From contig NC_079219.1 in the NCBI RefSeq assembly GCF_029633865.1, positions 12,634,137 to 12,698,136 of the forward strand: 64,000 nt of DNA, in the 5' to 3' direction. Below the pieces are notes generated by a model, which worked only from the letters and a program-made list of their open reading frames with translations, searched no databases and was not told the DNA's origin. A program made the translations under genes and the position numbers. How positions within the stretch are numbered: the stretch's first letter is position 1; each line of letters begins with the position of its first letter. This DNA is from Lampris incognitus (taxonomy: Eukaryota > Chordata > Actinopteri > Lampriformes > Lampridae). This document shows, in pieces, positions 10,821 to 23,200 of the stretch.

Positions 10821-12509
10821 TTAGGGGTCGCCACAGCGGATCATCCGTTTGCATTTCTTCCTGTCCTCTGCATCTTCCTCTGTCACACCAGCCACCTGCA
10901 TGTCTTCCCTCACCACATCCATTAACCTCCTCTTTGGCCTTCCTCTTTTCCTCTTCTCTGGCAGCTCCATATTCAGCATCCTTCTCCCAATATACCCAGC
11001 ATCTCTCCTCCACACATGTCCAAGCCATCTCAATCTTGCCTCTCTTGCTTTGTCTCCAAACCGTCCAACTTCAGCAGTCCCTCGAATATACTCGTTCCTA
11101 ATCCTGTCCTTCTTCATCACTCCTAATGAAAATCCTAGCATCTTCAACTCTGCCACCTCCAGCTTCGCCTCCTGTCTTTCTGACAGTGCCACTGTCTCCA
11201 AACCATATAACATAGCTGGTCTCACAACCATCTTGTAAACCTTCCCTTTAACTCTTGCTGGTACCCTTCTGTCGCAAATCACTCCTGACACTCTTCTCCA
11301 CCCTGCCTGCACTCTCTTCTTCACCTCTCTCCTGCACTCCCCATTACTTTGGACAGTTGACTACAAGTATTTAAACTCATACACCTTCGTCACCTCCACT
11401 CCTTGCATCCTCACCATTCCACTGTCCTCTCTCTCATTCACGTATAGGTACTCCGTCTTGCTCCTACTGACTTTCATTCCTCTTCTCTCCAGTGCATACC
11501 TCCACCTCTCCAGGCTCTCCTCAACCTGCACCCTACTCTCGCTACATCTCACAATGTCACCCGCAAACATCATAGTCCACATCATAGTCCTGCCTGATCT
11601 TGTCCGTCAACCTGTCCATCACAATTGCAAACAAGAAAGGGCTCAGAGCCAATCCTTGATGTAATCCCACCTCCACCTTGAACCCATCTGTCATTCCAAC
11701 CGCACACCTCACCGTTGTCACACTTCCCTCATACATATCCTGCACCACTCCTACATACTTCTGTGCAACTCCCAACTTCCTCATACAATACCACACCTCC
11801 TCTCTCGGCACCCTGTCATGTGCTTTCTCTAAATCCACAAAGACACAATGTAACTCCTTCTGGCCTTCTCTATACTTCTCCATCAACATTCTCAAAGCAA
11901 ACATCACATCTGTGGTGGTGCACTTTCCTGGCATGAAATCATACTGCTGCTCACTAATCATCACCTCTCCTCTTAACCTATCTTCTATTACTCTTTCCCA
12001 CTTCTTCATGCTGTGGCTGATCAACTTATACCTCTGTAGTTGATACAGTTCTGCACATCGCCCTTTTTCTTGAAAATCAGTACCAGTATGCTTCTTCTTC
12101 ACTCTTCAGGCATCCTCTCACTTTCCAAGATTGTCCCAGTCCTCAAGAACCCCTATCCTGTAGATTTTCCATTGTAACCCTCCATAGGTAGCCCTGCTTG
12201 TACTTACTCAAGCAATCATCACACAGCACTTAATTATGCAAGATGTGCAAAATCTGACATCATTCATCGCTGATTGGTTGAATAACTACAAACAGGTTGC
12301 AAAGAAAATCTGCAGGATAGGGGGTCCTTCAGGACTGGGTTGGGAAACACTGTGTTAAACAATATAGTTAAAAACTCCACTGCCATCTCTCCTAAACATC
12401 TCCATGCCTCTACAGGTATGTCATCTGGGCCAACTGTCTTTCCAGTCTTCCTCCTCTTCATAGCTACCTTCACTTCCTCCTTGCTAATCCACCACACTTC
12501 CTGATTCAC
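10821..12509 (-). pseudogene. LINE reverse transcriptase region (broken)
   Basis: Fragments in several frames. 12264-12509 holds the N-terminal RT palm (KTGKTVGPDDIPVEAWR). 11557-12102 holds palm motifs including VFVDLEKAHDRVPRE and GLHQGLALSPFLF. 11361-11585 holds the FAGD box (FADD-type catalytic motif with Asp replaced). 10821-11324 holds the C-terminal region with GHVWRRD and GRPKRR. At least three frameshifts and the catalytic-box substitution make it inactive. Confidence 0.85.
12131..12358. mobile_element. hAT-like MITE nested in the LINE
   Basis: About 230 bp. The right end, read on the minus strand, begins CAGTGTTTCCCAACCCAGTC, and GGACCCCCTATCCTGCAGATTTTC-like sequence is mirrored at the left as CCCAGTCCT...CCCCTATCCTGTAGATTTTC. 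The left terminus lacks the first ~15 bases, so it is truncated. It interrupts the RT palm of the LINE between 12130 and 12359. Confidence 0.7.
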
Positions 12510-12525
12510 TATCCCACATTATCTA

Positions 12526-12530
<5 letters not shown>

Positions 12531-12620
<90 letters not shown>
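12531..12620. repeat. (CT)n expansion inside the LINE
   Basis: About 45 CT units. On the LINE's coding strand it is (GA)n and reads as repeated Glu-Arg within the linker between endonuclease and RT. Confidence 0.95.
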
Positions 12621-12624
<4 letters not shown>

Positions 12625-12811
12625 CTTCATTCCTCAGCCCCTCAAAGTATTCCTTCCACCTTCTCAGCACACTCTCCTCACTTGTCAGCACATTTCCATC
12701 TCTATCCTTGATCGCACTAACTTGCTGCACATCCTTCCCAGCTCGGTCCCTCTGTCTAGCCAATCGATACAAGTCCTTTCTCCTTCCTTCGTGTCTAACT
12801 TCTCATACAAT

Positions 12812-13625
12812 TCACCACATGCCTTTTTCTTTTGCCACCTCTCTCTTCGCTTTACGCTGCATCTCCTTGTACTTCTGTCTACTTTCGTCATCTCTCTGAC
12901 TGTCCCACTTCTTCTTTGCCAACCTCTCCCTCTGTATACTTTGCTGTACTTCCTTGCAGTCTCCAATCCCTTTCAGATCGCGCCTTCTACATAAGATATA
13001 GTCCAACTGTGTGCACTTTCCTCCATTCTTGTGCCTCACCCTGTGTTCCTCCCTCTTCTTGAAATATGTATTCACCACAGCCATTGCCATCCTTTTCACA
13101 AAATCCACCACCATCTGTCCTTCCACATTTCTCTCCTTGACACCATACCTACCCATCACCTCCTCATCACCTCTGTTCCCTTCACCAACATGCCCATTGA
13201 AGTCCGCTCCAATCACCACTCTGTCCTCCTTGGGTACCCTTCTCCACCACGTCATCCAACTCACTCCAGAATTCTTCTTTCTCTTCCATCTCACACCAAA
13301 CTTGTGGGGCACATGTGCGGATAACATTCAGCAATACACCTTCGATTCCCAGCTTCATACTCATCACTCTGTCTGACACTCTCTTCACCTCCAGCACACT
13401 CTTGACATACTCATTCCTCAGAATTACCACTACCCCGTTTCTCCTCCCATTCGCACCACAGTAGAAGAGTTTGAACCCACCTCCGGTGCTCCTAGCCTTA
13501 CTCCCCTTCCACCTGGTGTCTTGCACACAGAGTATACCTACCTTTCTTCTTTCCATCATATCAGCCAGCTCTCTCCCTTTACCAGTCATAGTGCCCGCAT
13601 TCAAAGTTCCGACTGTCACCTCCAC
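12812..13625 (-). pseudogene. LINE AP-endonuclease region (broken)
   Basis: Starts VGTLNAGTMTGKGRELADMM and shows the exonuclease-endonuclease-phosphatase motifs: VQDTRWKG (catalytic Glu position changed to Asp), GADFNGHVG and LDYILCRR. The domain is split over two frames overlapping at 13182-13327. In intact elements it nicks the target DNA. The frameshift and the substituted residue argue against activity. Confidence 0.85.
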
Positions 13626-13721
13626 ACTCCTCCCCTTCCTCCTCTCTTGCTGCCTCTGAACATGCGTCCCCCCTCTCCTTCTCCTTCGCCCAACAGTAGC
13701 ATAGTCAAATATTCCAATAGT

Positions 13722-13990
13722 GACCTAGATAATTAGGGGTTTACCCTGATTCATAGTTTGTCACGTATTGTGTACTATAACCTGCTTCAATTGACAGAAA
13801 CTACAATGTAGCTTGCATTATGAGACACAAATATGTGTTGGTGAGCATTTGCATTATGTGCATATAAAGTTGGTGTATGTATAAACATACATATGTTTGT
13901 GTTAGATGAAAATGTTTTTGTATCAGAGACTGGATACAGCTGTGTGAATGTGAGAAAAAACGAGATGTGTGTACATGTGTATGTCTCATA
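13722..13990. repeat. Dispersed repeat B, copy 1 (disrupted by the LINE)
   Basis: Sequence from GACCTAGATAATTAGG through CAGAGACTGGATACAGCTGTG is also found around 43035-43178 and 45533-45600. The LINE at 10790-13703 is inserted in this copy; its left remainder ends at 10789. Family unknown. Confidence 0.7.
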
Positions 13991-14517
13991 CAATATTTGT
14001 CACATTGATTTTATATGACTCGACTGGGGGCCTCAGCGCTTCTTTGATGAAGTGGAATATTAGTAAAATGTTATTGTGCTGCACACATCACACTATTTTC
14101 AGCAGTTTTCCCCAGTAAACTTTAACATATATGTACATATATATGCAACTCAATGTACTTGGATCATTGATGCACATTGCCTCCCCTAGAGGTAGCATAG
14201 CAGGTCAGTCTCTGATCTGAACGCAGTGTGCAAACTTTTACAGCAGCATTACCTTTTTGTAAGTCTCACAACTTCTGTTATTAGAATGTATAGCACAGGA
14301 TGCATAGCACGTTGCAGAAGTAAATAAAGGTTTAGTACAAAGCCTGTCACTTAAGCTATACAAGATTGATCACTGTTTTTGATTTTGACCGATGATTGTA
14401 GATACAATTAATGATACTCACATAAGCCTTTACACAATAACTATTTTGGCAATGCATTGACTTCATAATACTGACTCAATTAGCAATAACCAATTCTTCC
14501 ATACAGTAATTGTCCAT
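13991..14517. other. No gene or recognised element seen
   Basis: AT-rich non-coding sequence; no motif or repeat shared with the rest of the window was noticed. Confidence 0.4.
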
Positions 14518-14848
14518 ACTACGGAAGTTTTTATTGGACTTTAATAGTTGTAACCCACAGAAGACAATCCACAAATGTGTAACATTATCCACAGATATCT
14601 CACTATCTACAAACATGCATTTTTATTTGTTTGTGTGTTGTGTGAAGTCATATCCACAAGAATACAGAGCAATTTGCAAAGACACGCAACTTGCTCTGTC
14701 AACAGAAACGGGTTTTGCACATTTGTGGATCGCTTCCTGTGAGTTTGTGGGCCACGTGACATTTATGACTTCCCTCGTCTCTGTTTGCAGATTTTTGTCC
14801 AATTTGTACCGCAGCATGTCTGTAAAAGCAAATCCACAAATGTGAGGT
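14518..14848. mobile_element. Dispersed repeat with TCCACAAATGTG ends, copy 1
   Basis: About 330 bp that is present again, inverted, at 36196-42116 (there split by a Gypsy element). Shared landmarks: GGAAGTTTTTA near the start, CAATCCACAAATGTG, GTCATATCCA, CGGGTTTTGCACATTT, TTTGTGGGCC and a terminal ATCCACAAATGTGAGGT. The ACAAATGTG word recurs inside it several times. There is no coding capacity. Probably a non-autonomous element; superfamily unknown. Confidence 0.65.
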
Positions 14849-15589
14849 GCAGTTAGTAACTACGCCACCAGGTGGCAACATTCCCTCATATGAGCTGATG
14901 GAACTTCATTCTGTGCTGGAAGGGGACACACACTTGATATTTCCCCCGGGGGCGGTGCTTTACGTCCTGCATGCGTCACATAGTGTTGTATGCCTGATGC
15001 ACGTTCTCGTCGGCTTGCATTGGGTCATCTCGTCACTTTTTGGATAAACTAGCAAAATCATAACCTAAAAGTTATTAACCTAATGTTTGCCTTAACCCCA
15101 AGATTAAACCTACAGGAAACCTCACGCCTAATTGCAACTTCAGAGATGATTTTTTATTTTTTATTTTTTGTGATCATCGGTTTACGAAGTTACACTTAGC
15201 TTGCTCCTTGTATTGCTGGCACGGCTGCAACCATGACTAGACTTCCCTCCAGATTTTCAAAGGAAAACATGTACAACCAAAAAGTGCTAAAATATACTGA
15301 CATTTAGATGGACTACATTATGTCCAACAACATAAATCTATTCAGAAGGGGGGTTGGGGTCTGTATTCTGATATCAGTGTAGTATCTTGCATCAATAGAT
15401 GCCCAGCTCAATTGGGTTTATAAGGCAGACTATCAATTTGCATGTACATAGGTGTGAGACCAACTATTCAAGTTATAGGAAAATATGAATAGTATATTCT
15501 GTGTGCCTTCATAATTGACATGCATCAAATAAACTGATCTCATATTGTATGCATTTGTTATTCAGTCTATTAAAGAAGGTTGAATCAGT
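14849..15589. other. No gene or recognised element seen
   Basis: Mostly AT-rich. No open frame with family resemblance and no repeat detected by eye. Confidence 0.4.
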
Positions 15590-15720
15590 TCGTCTGGACA
15601 CAACGTTTATTGACAGATAAGGTTCTTCACTCGTCTAAGTGACCTCTTCAGTCTAAATTGACTGTAGGTATCCCCACCCTTATAAACAATACAGTGGCAT
15701 AACGACCGAAACTAACGACC
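15590..15720 (-). mobile_element. Retroelement 3'-tail-like fragment with AATAAA
   Basis: On the minus strand it reads ...CTGAAGAGGTCACTTAGACG...CAATAAACGTTGTGTCC. This is a polyadenylation-signal-bearing tail that resembles the 3' ends of abundant fish retroelements (possibly Penelope-like; not certain). Sequence right of the Gypsy insertion (28301 onward) appears to be its continuation, because the outer Gypsy element sits inside it. Confidence 0.45.
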
Positions 15721-15725
15721 AGTTT

Positions 15726-15931
15726 TGTAATGTCCGTAGACGCCTTGTCTTACTGACATAAGAATAATTCAAGAACGAGCCGACTTCGTAGGTTCTTAAC
15801 TGTGTAGCTTTTACTAGCGTTCATCCGACATACAACCTTCATAACATGCGCTTCTCACTTCCTGTATACGTCACACGCACTGCACGTACATCCGTGAGTA
15901 GGTCAAGTTAAACACGTGACCTTTCATTACA
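15726..15931 (-). repeat. 3' LTR of the outer Gypsy element
   Basis: 206 bp, TG...CA ends, apparently identical to the copy at 28095-28300. It sits directly beside the polypurine tract of the element. Confidence 0.93.
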
Positions 15932-16025
15932 TCTCCCCCTCTAAGATGATTTTCTAACCTGTATATCACCCCCCTTTTCACAAAAAAAATAAAAAAATCC
16001 CCCACAGTACACAAGTCCATACGCC

Positions 16026-16928
16026 TCACAAATCCAGCCGGATTGCTGGCTTGCTCACCCTGCCAGAGCGAGTAACATATGGTGTGGAAGTTGGCATTTC
16101 TGCTGCTCGGGACTCATCCGTGTTTCCATTCTCCCCTGGAGTGACATGGTCAGGATCCCTGCTGACAAAGGTGAGTGTTTTAGGTGTGGCCAACAGGTGG
16201 CGCCTGTTCCTTCTGTAATGTTCACCTTGAGCTGTCTCCACTATGTAGGATCTGGGAGTGGAGCTCTGACTGTGAACTACTGCTGGCATTGTCCATGTTT
16301 TCTGTCCATCAGGTTTGGTGAGTACTGCGTCACCCGAGTTCAGTGGGCGCAGTGTCCGCACGCCGTTCCTGCGGTTGTAGTAGAAAGCCTGCCTCGATTT
16401 GGCTGCGGCGTCAGCGGTTTTGATCAGTTCCTCTTTAGGCCAGGCCGGTTTCAGGTTATGCTGCAATGTGGGTAAGGTGGTTCTGAGTCTCCTACCCATG
16501 AGCAATTCCGCTGGACTGGCTCCAGTGGAAGAAGAGGGTGTAGCTCTGTATGTCAACAGGGCGAGGAGAGGGTCTTCCTGCCTTAATATGCTTTTGGCTA
16601 TCTGAACAGCCCTCTCTGCCTGTCCATTACTCTGGGGGTAGTGTGGGCTTGAAGTCACATGGATGAAATCATAATCCTCACTGAACCTCCTCATCTCTTC
16701 TGAAACTAGCTGTGGCCCATTATCACTAACTACAATTTCAGGGATACCAAAACGTGCAAATGTAGCCTTCAGCCTAGCTACAACCTGACTGCTAGTAGTT
16801 GTTGGTAGATTTAGGATCTCCAAAAACCTGGAATAATAGTCAGACACTATCAAGTAGTTTTGCTTTTTGTACTCACACAGGTCTATGCCAACTTTCTGCC
16901 ATGGTCTGGATGGGAGCTCACTTGACAT
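16026..16928 (-). pseudogene. Outer Gypsy pol, integrase core and C-terminus
   Basis: Contains the DDE integrase core: GIDLCEYK, then SDNGPQLVSEE and SNGQAERAVQ supply the D, D and E positions. A C-terminal chromatin-proximal tail of about 150 residues follows. It is in a different frame from the upstream pol segment because of one extra base in an A-run near 16925. If that is a sequencing error, pol would be continuous. Confidence 0.9.
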
Positions 16929-18998
16929 TAAAGGCTCTTTTCTGTGTGTTCTTGTGTTCTCTGCAGAATTGACATTGCTGTATCTTTGTTGTAATGTGCT
17001 CTGTCATTTTGGGCCACCACACTGACTGGCTAGCTCTCTCTCTGCACTTAACTATCCCCTGGTGCCCGTCGTGTATTCTGTCTAAGATCACCTCCCTCAT
17101 CTCTGTGGGAATGACGATACGACTGCCTCTGATGACTAAACCATCTACCTCAGATAACTCCCCTCTCACCTGATAAAAGTCTCTGACTGTCTCCGGCACT
17201 TTATCGACATACTCAGGCCAGCCGTGTCTGATGAAGCCCAACACTGTCTGGAGCTGCAGATCCCCATCCGTGCTCTGTTTTATCTCCTGCATCCTTTGAG
17301 GTGTGGCAGGCACCTGGCACACGATGGCATCAATGTGCGCTGCAACATCATCATGAGAAGCACCATCTCCGTAGCACTGCTCTGGGCCTCTGGAGAGTGC
17401 ATCAGCCACAGCTAAAGTTTTGCCTGGTGCGTATTCAGCCACTGCATTGAAACGCATCAGCCTCATTAACAGTCTCTGGCACCTAATGGGCACATTATCC
17501 AAGTCTTTGCTGTTCATGAGAGGCACTAGTGGTTTATGATCGGTGACAAGTCTGAAATTGTCAAGCCCAAACAAGTACTTCTCGAACCTTTCACATGCCC
17601 AGACGCTGGCTAAGCACTCTTTCTCGATCTGTGCGTACCTTGTCTCTGCGTCACTCAGCCGTCGGGAGCAGTAGGCCACGGGCTTCCAGTGTTCCCCGTG
17701 CTGCTGGAGCAGAACGCCTCCCAGCCCGTAGCTGCTGGCATCTGCTGACACCACCGTAGCCTTAGTGACGTCATAAAAGGTGAGTACCGGGGCGGTGGCG
17801 AGTGCTGCTTTAAGGTCTTGGAATGCTGTGTTCTGTGCAGGTCCCCACAGCCACTCTGTCGTTGCTTTAAGCAGTCCATAAAGCGGCTGACCTACAGTGG
17901 ACAGCTCTGGGACGTATTTTGCCAAATAGTTCACCATCCCGAGGAACCTCTTGAGCTCCGTCACGTTCTGGGGCTGAGGAAAGTTCTCTATTCCGGCCAC
18001 TTTGTCCGGGTCAGGTCTGATGCCTGCCTCGTTGATGATATGACCAAGGAAGCGGACTTGTTTCTGTTTGAACTTGCATTTCGCTTGGTTCAGTTTGAGA
18101 CCTGCTGTTTCAATGACCCCCAGCGCCTCTGCTAGGCGCCGGTCATGGATTTCCTCAGTCTCTCCATGTATAAGGATGTCATCCATGTACACCTCTGTGC
18201 CCTCTAGCCCGGTCAGAGTTTCCGCCATCTTTCTCTGGAAAATCTCTGGAGCACTCGTTATACCAAATGGAAGGCGGCAGAAAGCATACCTCCCAAATGG
18301 GGTGATGAAAGTGGTGAGCCCCCTGCTGTCTTCATGCAAGGGGATCTGGTAAAACCCACTTGCTGCATCCAACGTTGTGAAGAACTTTGACCCTGCGAGC
18401 CTTGGCATTATTTCCTCCATAGTGGGCAGCACGTATTTCTCACGTTTCACCGCTCGATTCAGCCTCCTGAGGTCAGCGCAGCAGCGAACCTCTTTCTTGT
18501 TCGGTTTCAGCACCGGCACCATAGCGGCGCACCATTCTGTGGGCTGAGTCACTTTTTCAATAATGCCCTCATTTTCCATGCGCTGCAGTTCTTTCTTAAC
18601 CAGTGGTACAAGTGGCAGTGGTATCCGTCTGGCTGTATGCACCGCGTATGGCTGGGCACCCTCCACCAGAGCTATTTTCACTGGGTCTGTTTTCAGCAGT
18701 CCCCTTGAACCGAAAACTCCACTGACCTCATTCATCCGCTTCACTAGACCCATCTCCACTGCCTCTGGACGACTCAGCAGACAGCTGCCTCTCCCCTTGA
18801 TCACATACACTGGAAAGGAGTATTGTTTCTCCTTGTATTTGGTTGTGGCTTGAAACTGTCCTATGCAGCTGATGTTTCCACCTGGGCTTATGAAGCATGT
18901 GTCAGGAGGTCCCAGTTTTATGTTTGGCTTCAGCTTTTTAAATGTCCCTTGGTTGATAACAGTAGCGTCAGCCCCCGTGTCAATTTTAAAGGTTATTG
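16918..18998 (-). pseudogene. Outer Gypsy pol: protease, reverse transcriptase, RNase H, integrase zinc finger
   Basis: Reads from the nested element's target site at 18999. Aspartic protease motif DTGAD near 18975; RT with KEVRCCADLRRLN and catalytic YMDD near 18185; RNase H with VVSADASSYGLGG and VTDHKPLVPL; and the integrase H2C2 finger (HDGHQG...CQFC) just before the frameshift at the 3' end. The protease starts only a few codons from the insertion point, so the nested element broke the gag-protease junction. Confidence 0.92.
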
Positions 18999-18999
18999 G

Positions 19000-19838
19000 T
19001 GTAGCACACTTGATAAGAATGACACTTACAAGGGCTGGTGTTTTTGTTGTTTTACTCCATCTGTCAAATAGACATTACAGAGGACACGTTTTCAGAGCAT
19101 GGCTCACTATACGAACGGCAACACTCATCTCCAATTTATACACAATAAGAGCACCAAATATATTCTTCCATAAATTCACATTAGTCTAGCCTACCGCGAG
19201 CAAAGCTAAACAGTATATAACGTTACGGAACATGGGGGGATCAAAATAGCAACACACATAGGCCTACCTTCATATTTACACAGTGTGGAGACACTAAACA
19301 TAGTAAAGGGACAGACTAATCACACCTACAGACAATGTCAAAGCCAAGCTACAGAACAATGGGTTCAGACCGCGGGAGCTATGGCTATGCTAACGTTAGC
19401 AACTCGCTAGCAATCTAGCTAACGTTAGCCAGTGATATGACGTTATCAAAATAAATATGAAAGTCCCTTCGTGGGTATTTCTAATAGGCATCCATATCCC
19501 ACCTAATTCATATTTAATCACCATCCTAATTCCATATGTCTAACTAGTCTGCTTACCTGTCAAATAGACATTACAGAGGACACGTTTTCAGAGCATGGCT
19601 CACTATACGAACGGCAACACTCATCTGACGACTCTATGTCCCAGAGTGCACGGCGAGAGCCAGCACTACGTCACACAGGCTAGAAGCAATTAACCTGCAG
19701 TGCCCTACTGTGGCGAGAACCGGCTATCACAACAACACAGCAGACAATTCTCCTCTTTACTATTAGTGAGTGGTCAATGAAGGTAAGTATATAAAATAAA
19801 AAATAGATGGGGGGCTACTAAATCCCAAGTACCCCACA
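19000..19838 (-). repeat. 3' LTR of the nested Gypsy element
   Basis: 839 bp starting TGTAGCACAC and ending CCCCACA on the + strand. It contains an internal 70-bp direct duplication (about 19057-19126 and 19558-19627) and an ACGTTAGCTAACGTTAG-type palindromic cluster near 19390-19430. Confidence 0.93.
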
Positions 19839-20273
19839 CTCTCCCCTCAAAAAGATAATGGCGTCCCGACATAACAAATCTACCAGTCCACATTGCATAA
19901 CTTTTCATTGAAAAGATAGGTTATTACTAAGCAGGAGTCAATCTGGATACTGTACTGTAATCAGTCATAACATATAACACACATCTCCTATTAATGGTAT
20001 ATGTTTGCAGTAAATAATGTGCACTTGAATCCACTGCTTCGTCCGTCTTGAGGCCGGGGAGCTATAGTATCTGACTAAAAGCAAATAACTTTGTAATAGT
20101 AATATCCCTGGTGGTAACAGGTGTGTTCTAAAACCCCAATGCTACAGTAACTCTGTGTCTGGTGATCACAGGACAACTAAAATCACATAGCTATAACAAT
20201 TGTAACATGTCAAAAGTTTTTTTTTTATTTTTTTTTTTTCATTTATTTATTTATACTGAGTTGTCTGATTTGC
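19839..20273 (-). other. Untranslated 3' region of the nested Gypsy element
   Basis: About 435 bp between the Gag-Pol stop and the 3' LTR. AT-rich, with a poly-T/ATTT tract near 20218-20255. No env-like reading frame is present. Confidence 0.7.
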
Positions 20274-23200
20274 TTATCTACCAGACACACTAGGCTGCCC
20301 TAGTCTGTGATAAGTAAACACTGGTGTAGGTTTTCTATTTCTCAAAGGATATGCTTTTTCTCTGGCAGGCTGCACAGCTTCCCCTGGAGGAGGCTGCAAG
20401 GCATCTTCTGGTGGAGGCTGCAAGGCATCTTCCAGGCTCTTGTCGTCATCGGGCTCATCCTCTTCTTCAGCTCCAGATGTCTCGCCATTCTCTGACACTG
20501 TCCCATTGTCCTCTATTGTTGCAGGCTGCTCCGCAAAATCCTCTTCATCTTGACCGTCTCTTTCCTCCGGATAGAACTCCAAGGCATCTGGGCTCAGCTG
20601 ACTCTGGATCCGCTCACTGGCTCTGACTGTTGGTCGTCCCACGATGCATCTCCAGTTATCCTCATCATCTGAGTCACTGTCCTGTTCCTGGTTCCACTGC
20701 ATTTGTCTGTCTGTCTTCTTTCTCTCCCGTCTAGGTTTCACAGGTAAGTCCTCTTCTCTTGGTTCCACCGGCAGGAAGTCGCATGGCAGAAGAAGGTTCC
20801 TATGCATGATTCTGGTTCGTCCTTTTCCATTCTCCGGCTTCAGCTCATACACAGGGCTGTCGGCGTGCTTCCTCTGTGTTACTACATGCACCTGGTCCTC
20901 CCAGAATGGTCTTAATTTCCCCGGTCCTCCTTTCTCGTTCAGGTTGCGGATGAGAACCCTGCATCCGGGATACAGCTCTGTCCCGTGGGCCTTTTTGTCG
21001 TATAGTGTTTTGTTTCTGGCCCCCGCCTTCCGTGCTGTCTCTGATGCTAGGCGATAGGCGTCATTCATGCGGGCCTTCCACTTCTCTGCATATTCTTGAG
21101 GGGATAGTGCCTGGTCCTTTGCTCTAAGGCCAAACATCAGGTCAATGGGAAGTCTTGGATTTCTGCCGAACAACAGATAGTAAGGTGCAAATCCGGTCGC
21201 TTCATTTCGGGTGCAGTTGTATGCATGTATCACCTTTGGGAGTGACGCTTTCCAATCCGTTTTCGCAACCGCTGGCAGGTTTCTCAGCATCGCCAGAACC
21301 GTTCTGTTGAAACGCTCGACCTGACCATTTCCTTGCGGGTGATACGGTGTTGTGTGAGAACCCCTGACTCCACTGTACTCCTGCAGCTTGGCGAAGAGCT
21401 TATTGTCAAACTCCTTCCCTTGGTCATGGTGCAGCGTCGCCGGGAAACCAAATCTCAGCACAAAGTCCCCGAATACCTTCTCTGCGGCGGTCTTGGCAGC
21501 TTTGTTTCTGCATGCATAGGCTTGAACAAAACGGGTAAAGTGGTCCATAACCACCAGTATATACTCGTACCCTCCCTTACACTTCTCTAAGTGTAAGAAG
21601 TCAATGGAGACCATCTCAAATGGGTGTGTGGTCACGATGTTGGTGAGAGGGGCTCTGGTTGGTTTGTTGGGGCGCTTGGTCTTCAGGCAGCTACACACCT
21701 GTGTGATGTAATGTTCCACATCTTTCTGCATGTGAGGCCAATAGAAACGGTCCCTCAACAGGTGCAACACCCTCTCCACGCCTAGATGGCCCAGGTCTCT
21801 GTGCAGTTCTTTATATACCAGCTCATGGAACTTTTTCGGCAGGACTAGCTGAGTTCGGGTAGCTGTTTTCCGGCGCAGGATGCCATCATCATCAAGGCAC
21901 AGCCGATGCTTCTCTCTCATGAGTGTCGCAACACCCCTGCTCGCACACTGTGTTTTTCCCCGAGGCCACTGATTGGAGGTTATGTACTTCAGCACCTCTC
22001 CAATGACAGCATCCTCCCTCTGGGCGTCTCTCACCGTCTGACTGGGTATCTCTGCCACAGGTGATGTATGTTCCTTCTCAAACTCGGCTAGTGCTGTGGC
22101 TATGGTTACCGGACACATCCAAGGCTCAGCTCTCTCCAGCTGTACTGACAGCGCCTGGGTCACACTGTTCATGACCTCGGGGTGTACTTCTTGTGAACAG
22201 GTCTGCATGTACTGCTCCATCGGCATGCGTGAGAGGCCATCTGCGTCCCCATTGGCTCGTCCAGGCCGGTACTTGATAGAGAACTGGAAATCGGCTAACT
22301 CTGCTACCCACCTGTGGGTGGTCGCATTCAGTTTGGCTGTCGTGAGCACATAGGTGAGGGGATTATTGTCTGTGTAGACAGTGAATGATGGAGCGTGGTA
22401 GAGGTAATCTCTAAATCTCTCACATATGGCCCATTTCATCGCGAGGAACTCCAACTTCCCTGAGTGGAGATGGTAGTTCTTCTCAGGAGTTGTCAGTGTC
22501 CTAGACCCATACGCGATGACTGCCAGCCCACCCTGTGACTGTCTTTGATACAATACTGCCCCGAGGCCCTCTCGTGACGCGTCGCAGTGAAGAATAAAGG
22601 GCTGTTCAAAGTCTGGGTAGCCCAACACTGGTGGCTGGATGAGGAATTCAATCAACTGACAGAGGACCTGTTGGTGTTCAGCTGTCCACTTAACTGGGTG
22701 AGAGGAGGGCAGATGGTCTCGGGAGCCCTTCCTCCCCTTGTCCTTTCTCTTTTGTTTGAGCTTCCCCGCTGCTGTCTTCTCTGGGGTGAGGAGGTCATAG
22801 AGAGGCCTTGCGATTCGGGAGAAGTTAGGTATGTAGGGCCGGTAATACGAGATGAATCCCAGCATCTTCCTGAGCTCTCCGATGGTCGTAGGTTCTCTCT
22901 CCTTCAGTGCCTGGACCGGGGCCACATCAGCGGGGTCCATTGTGTATCCATCCTTGGTCACAAGCCTTCCCAGGAACCTTACTTGGTTTTTGAAGAGTTC
23001 ACATTTTCTTGCCGTCAGCTTGATTCCATGGCTTCTGTAGCGGTGCAGTACTCTTCTCAGGTGCTGGAGGTGTTCGTCGAATGTGGTTGAGTGGACCAGG
23101 TTGTCATCTAAATACGGCTGACAAATGTTGTCCCTCAGCCCAATCAAACATTCCTCCATGGACCTCTGGAACTCTGCTGGTGCTGAGGACAGTCCGAAGG

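Larger units (their letters stand above)
10790..13703 (-). mobile_element. RTE-type LINE, decayed, with 18-bp target-site duplication
   Basis: A minus-strand non-LTR retrotransposon running from its 5' end near 13703 to a 3' tail at 10790 whose last bases read ...GCAGCCGAAAGTAGTAGTAG. It is flanked by gtcaaatatttcaatagt (10772-10789) and a 17-of-18 copy (13704-13721). It encodes in order an AP-type endonuclease and a reverse transcriptase, as in RTE/BovB-like elements; exact family assignment is from memory of related fish proteins. It carries many frameshifts and stops, a nested MITE (12131-12358) and a (CT)n expansion, so it is not mobile. Confidence 0.85.
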
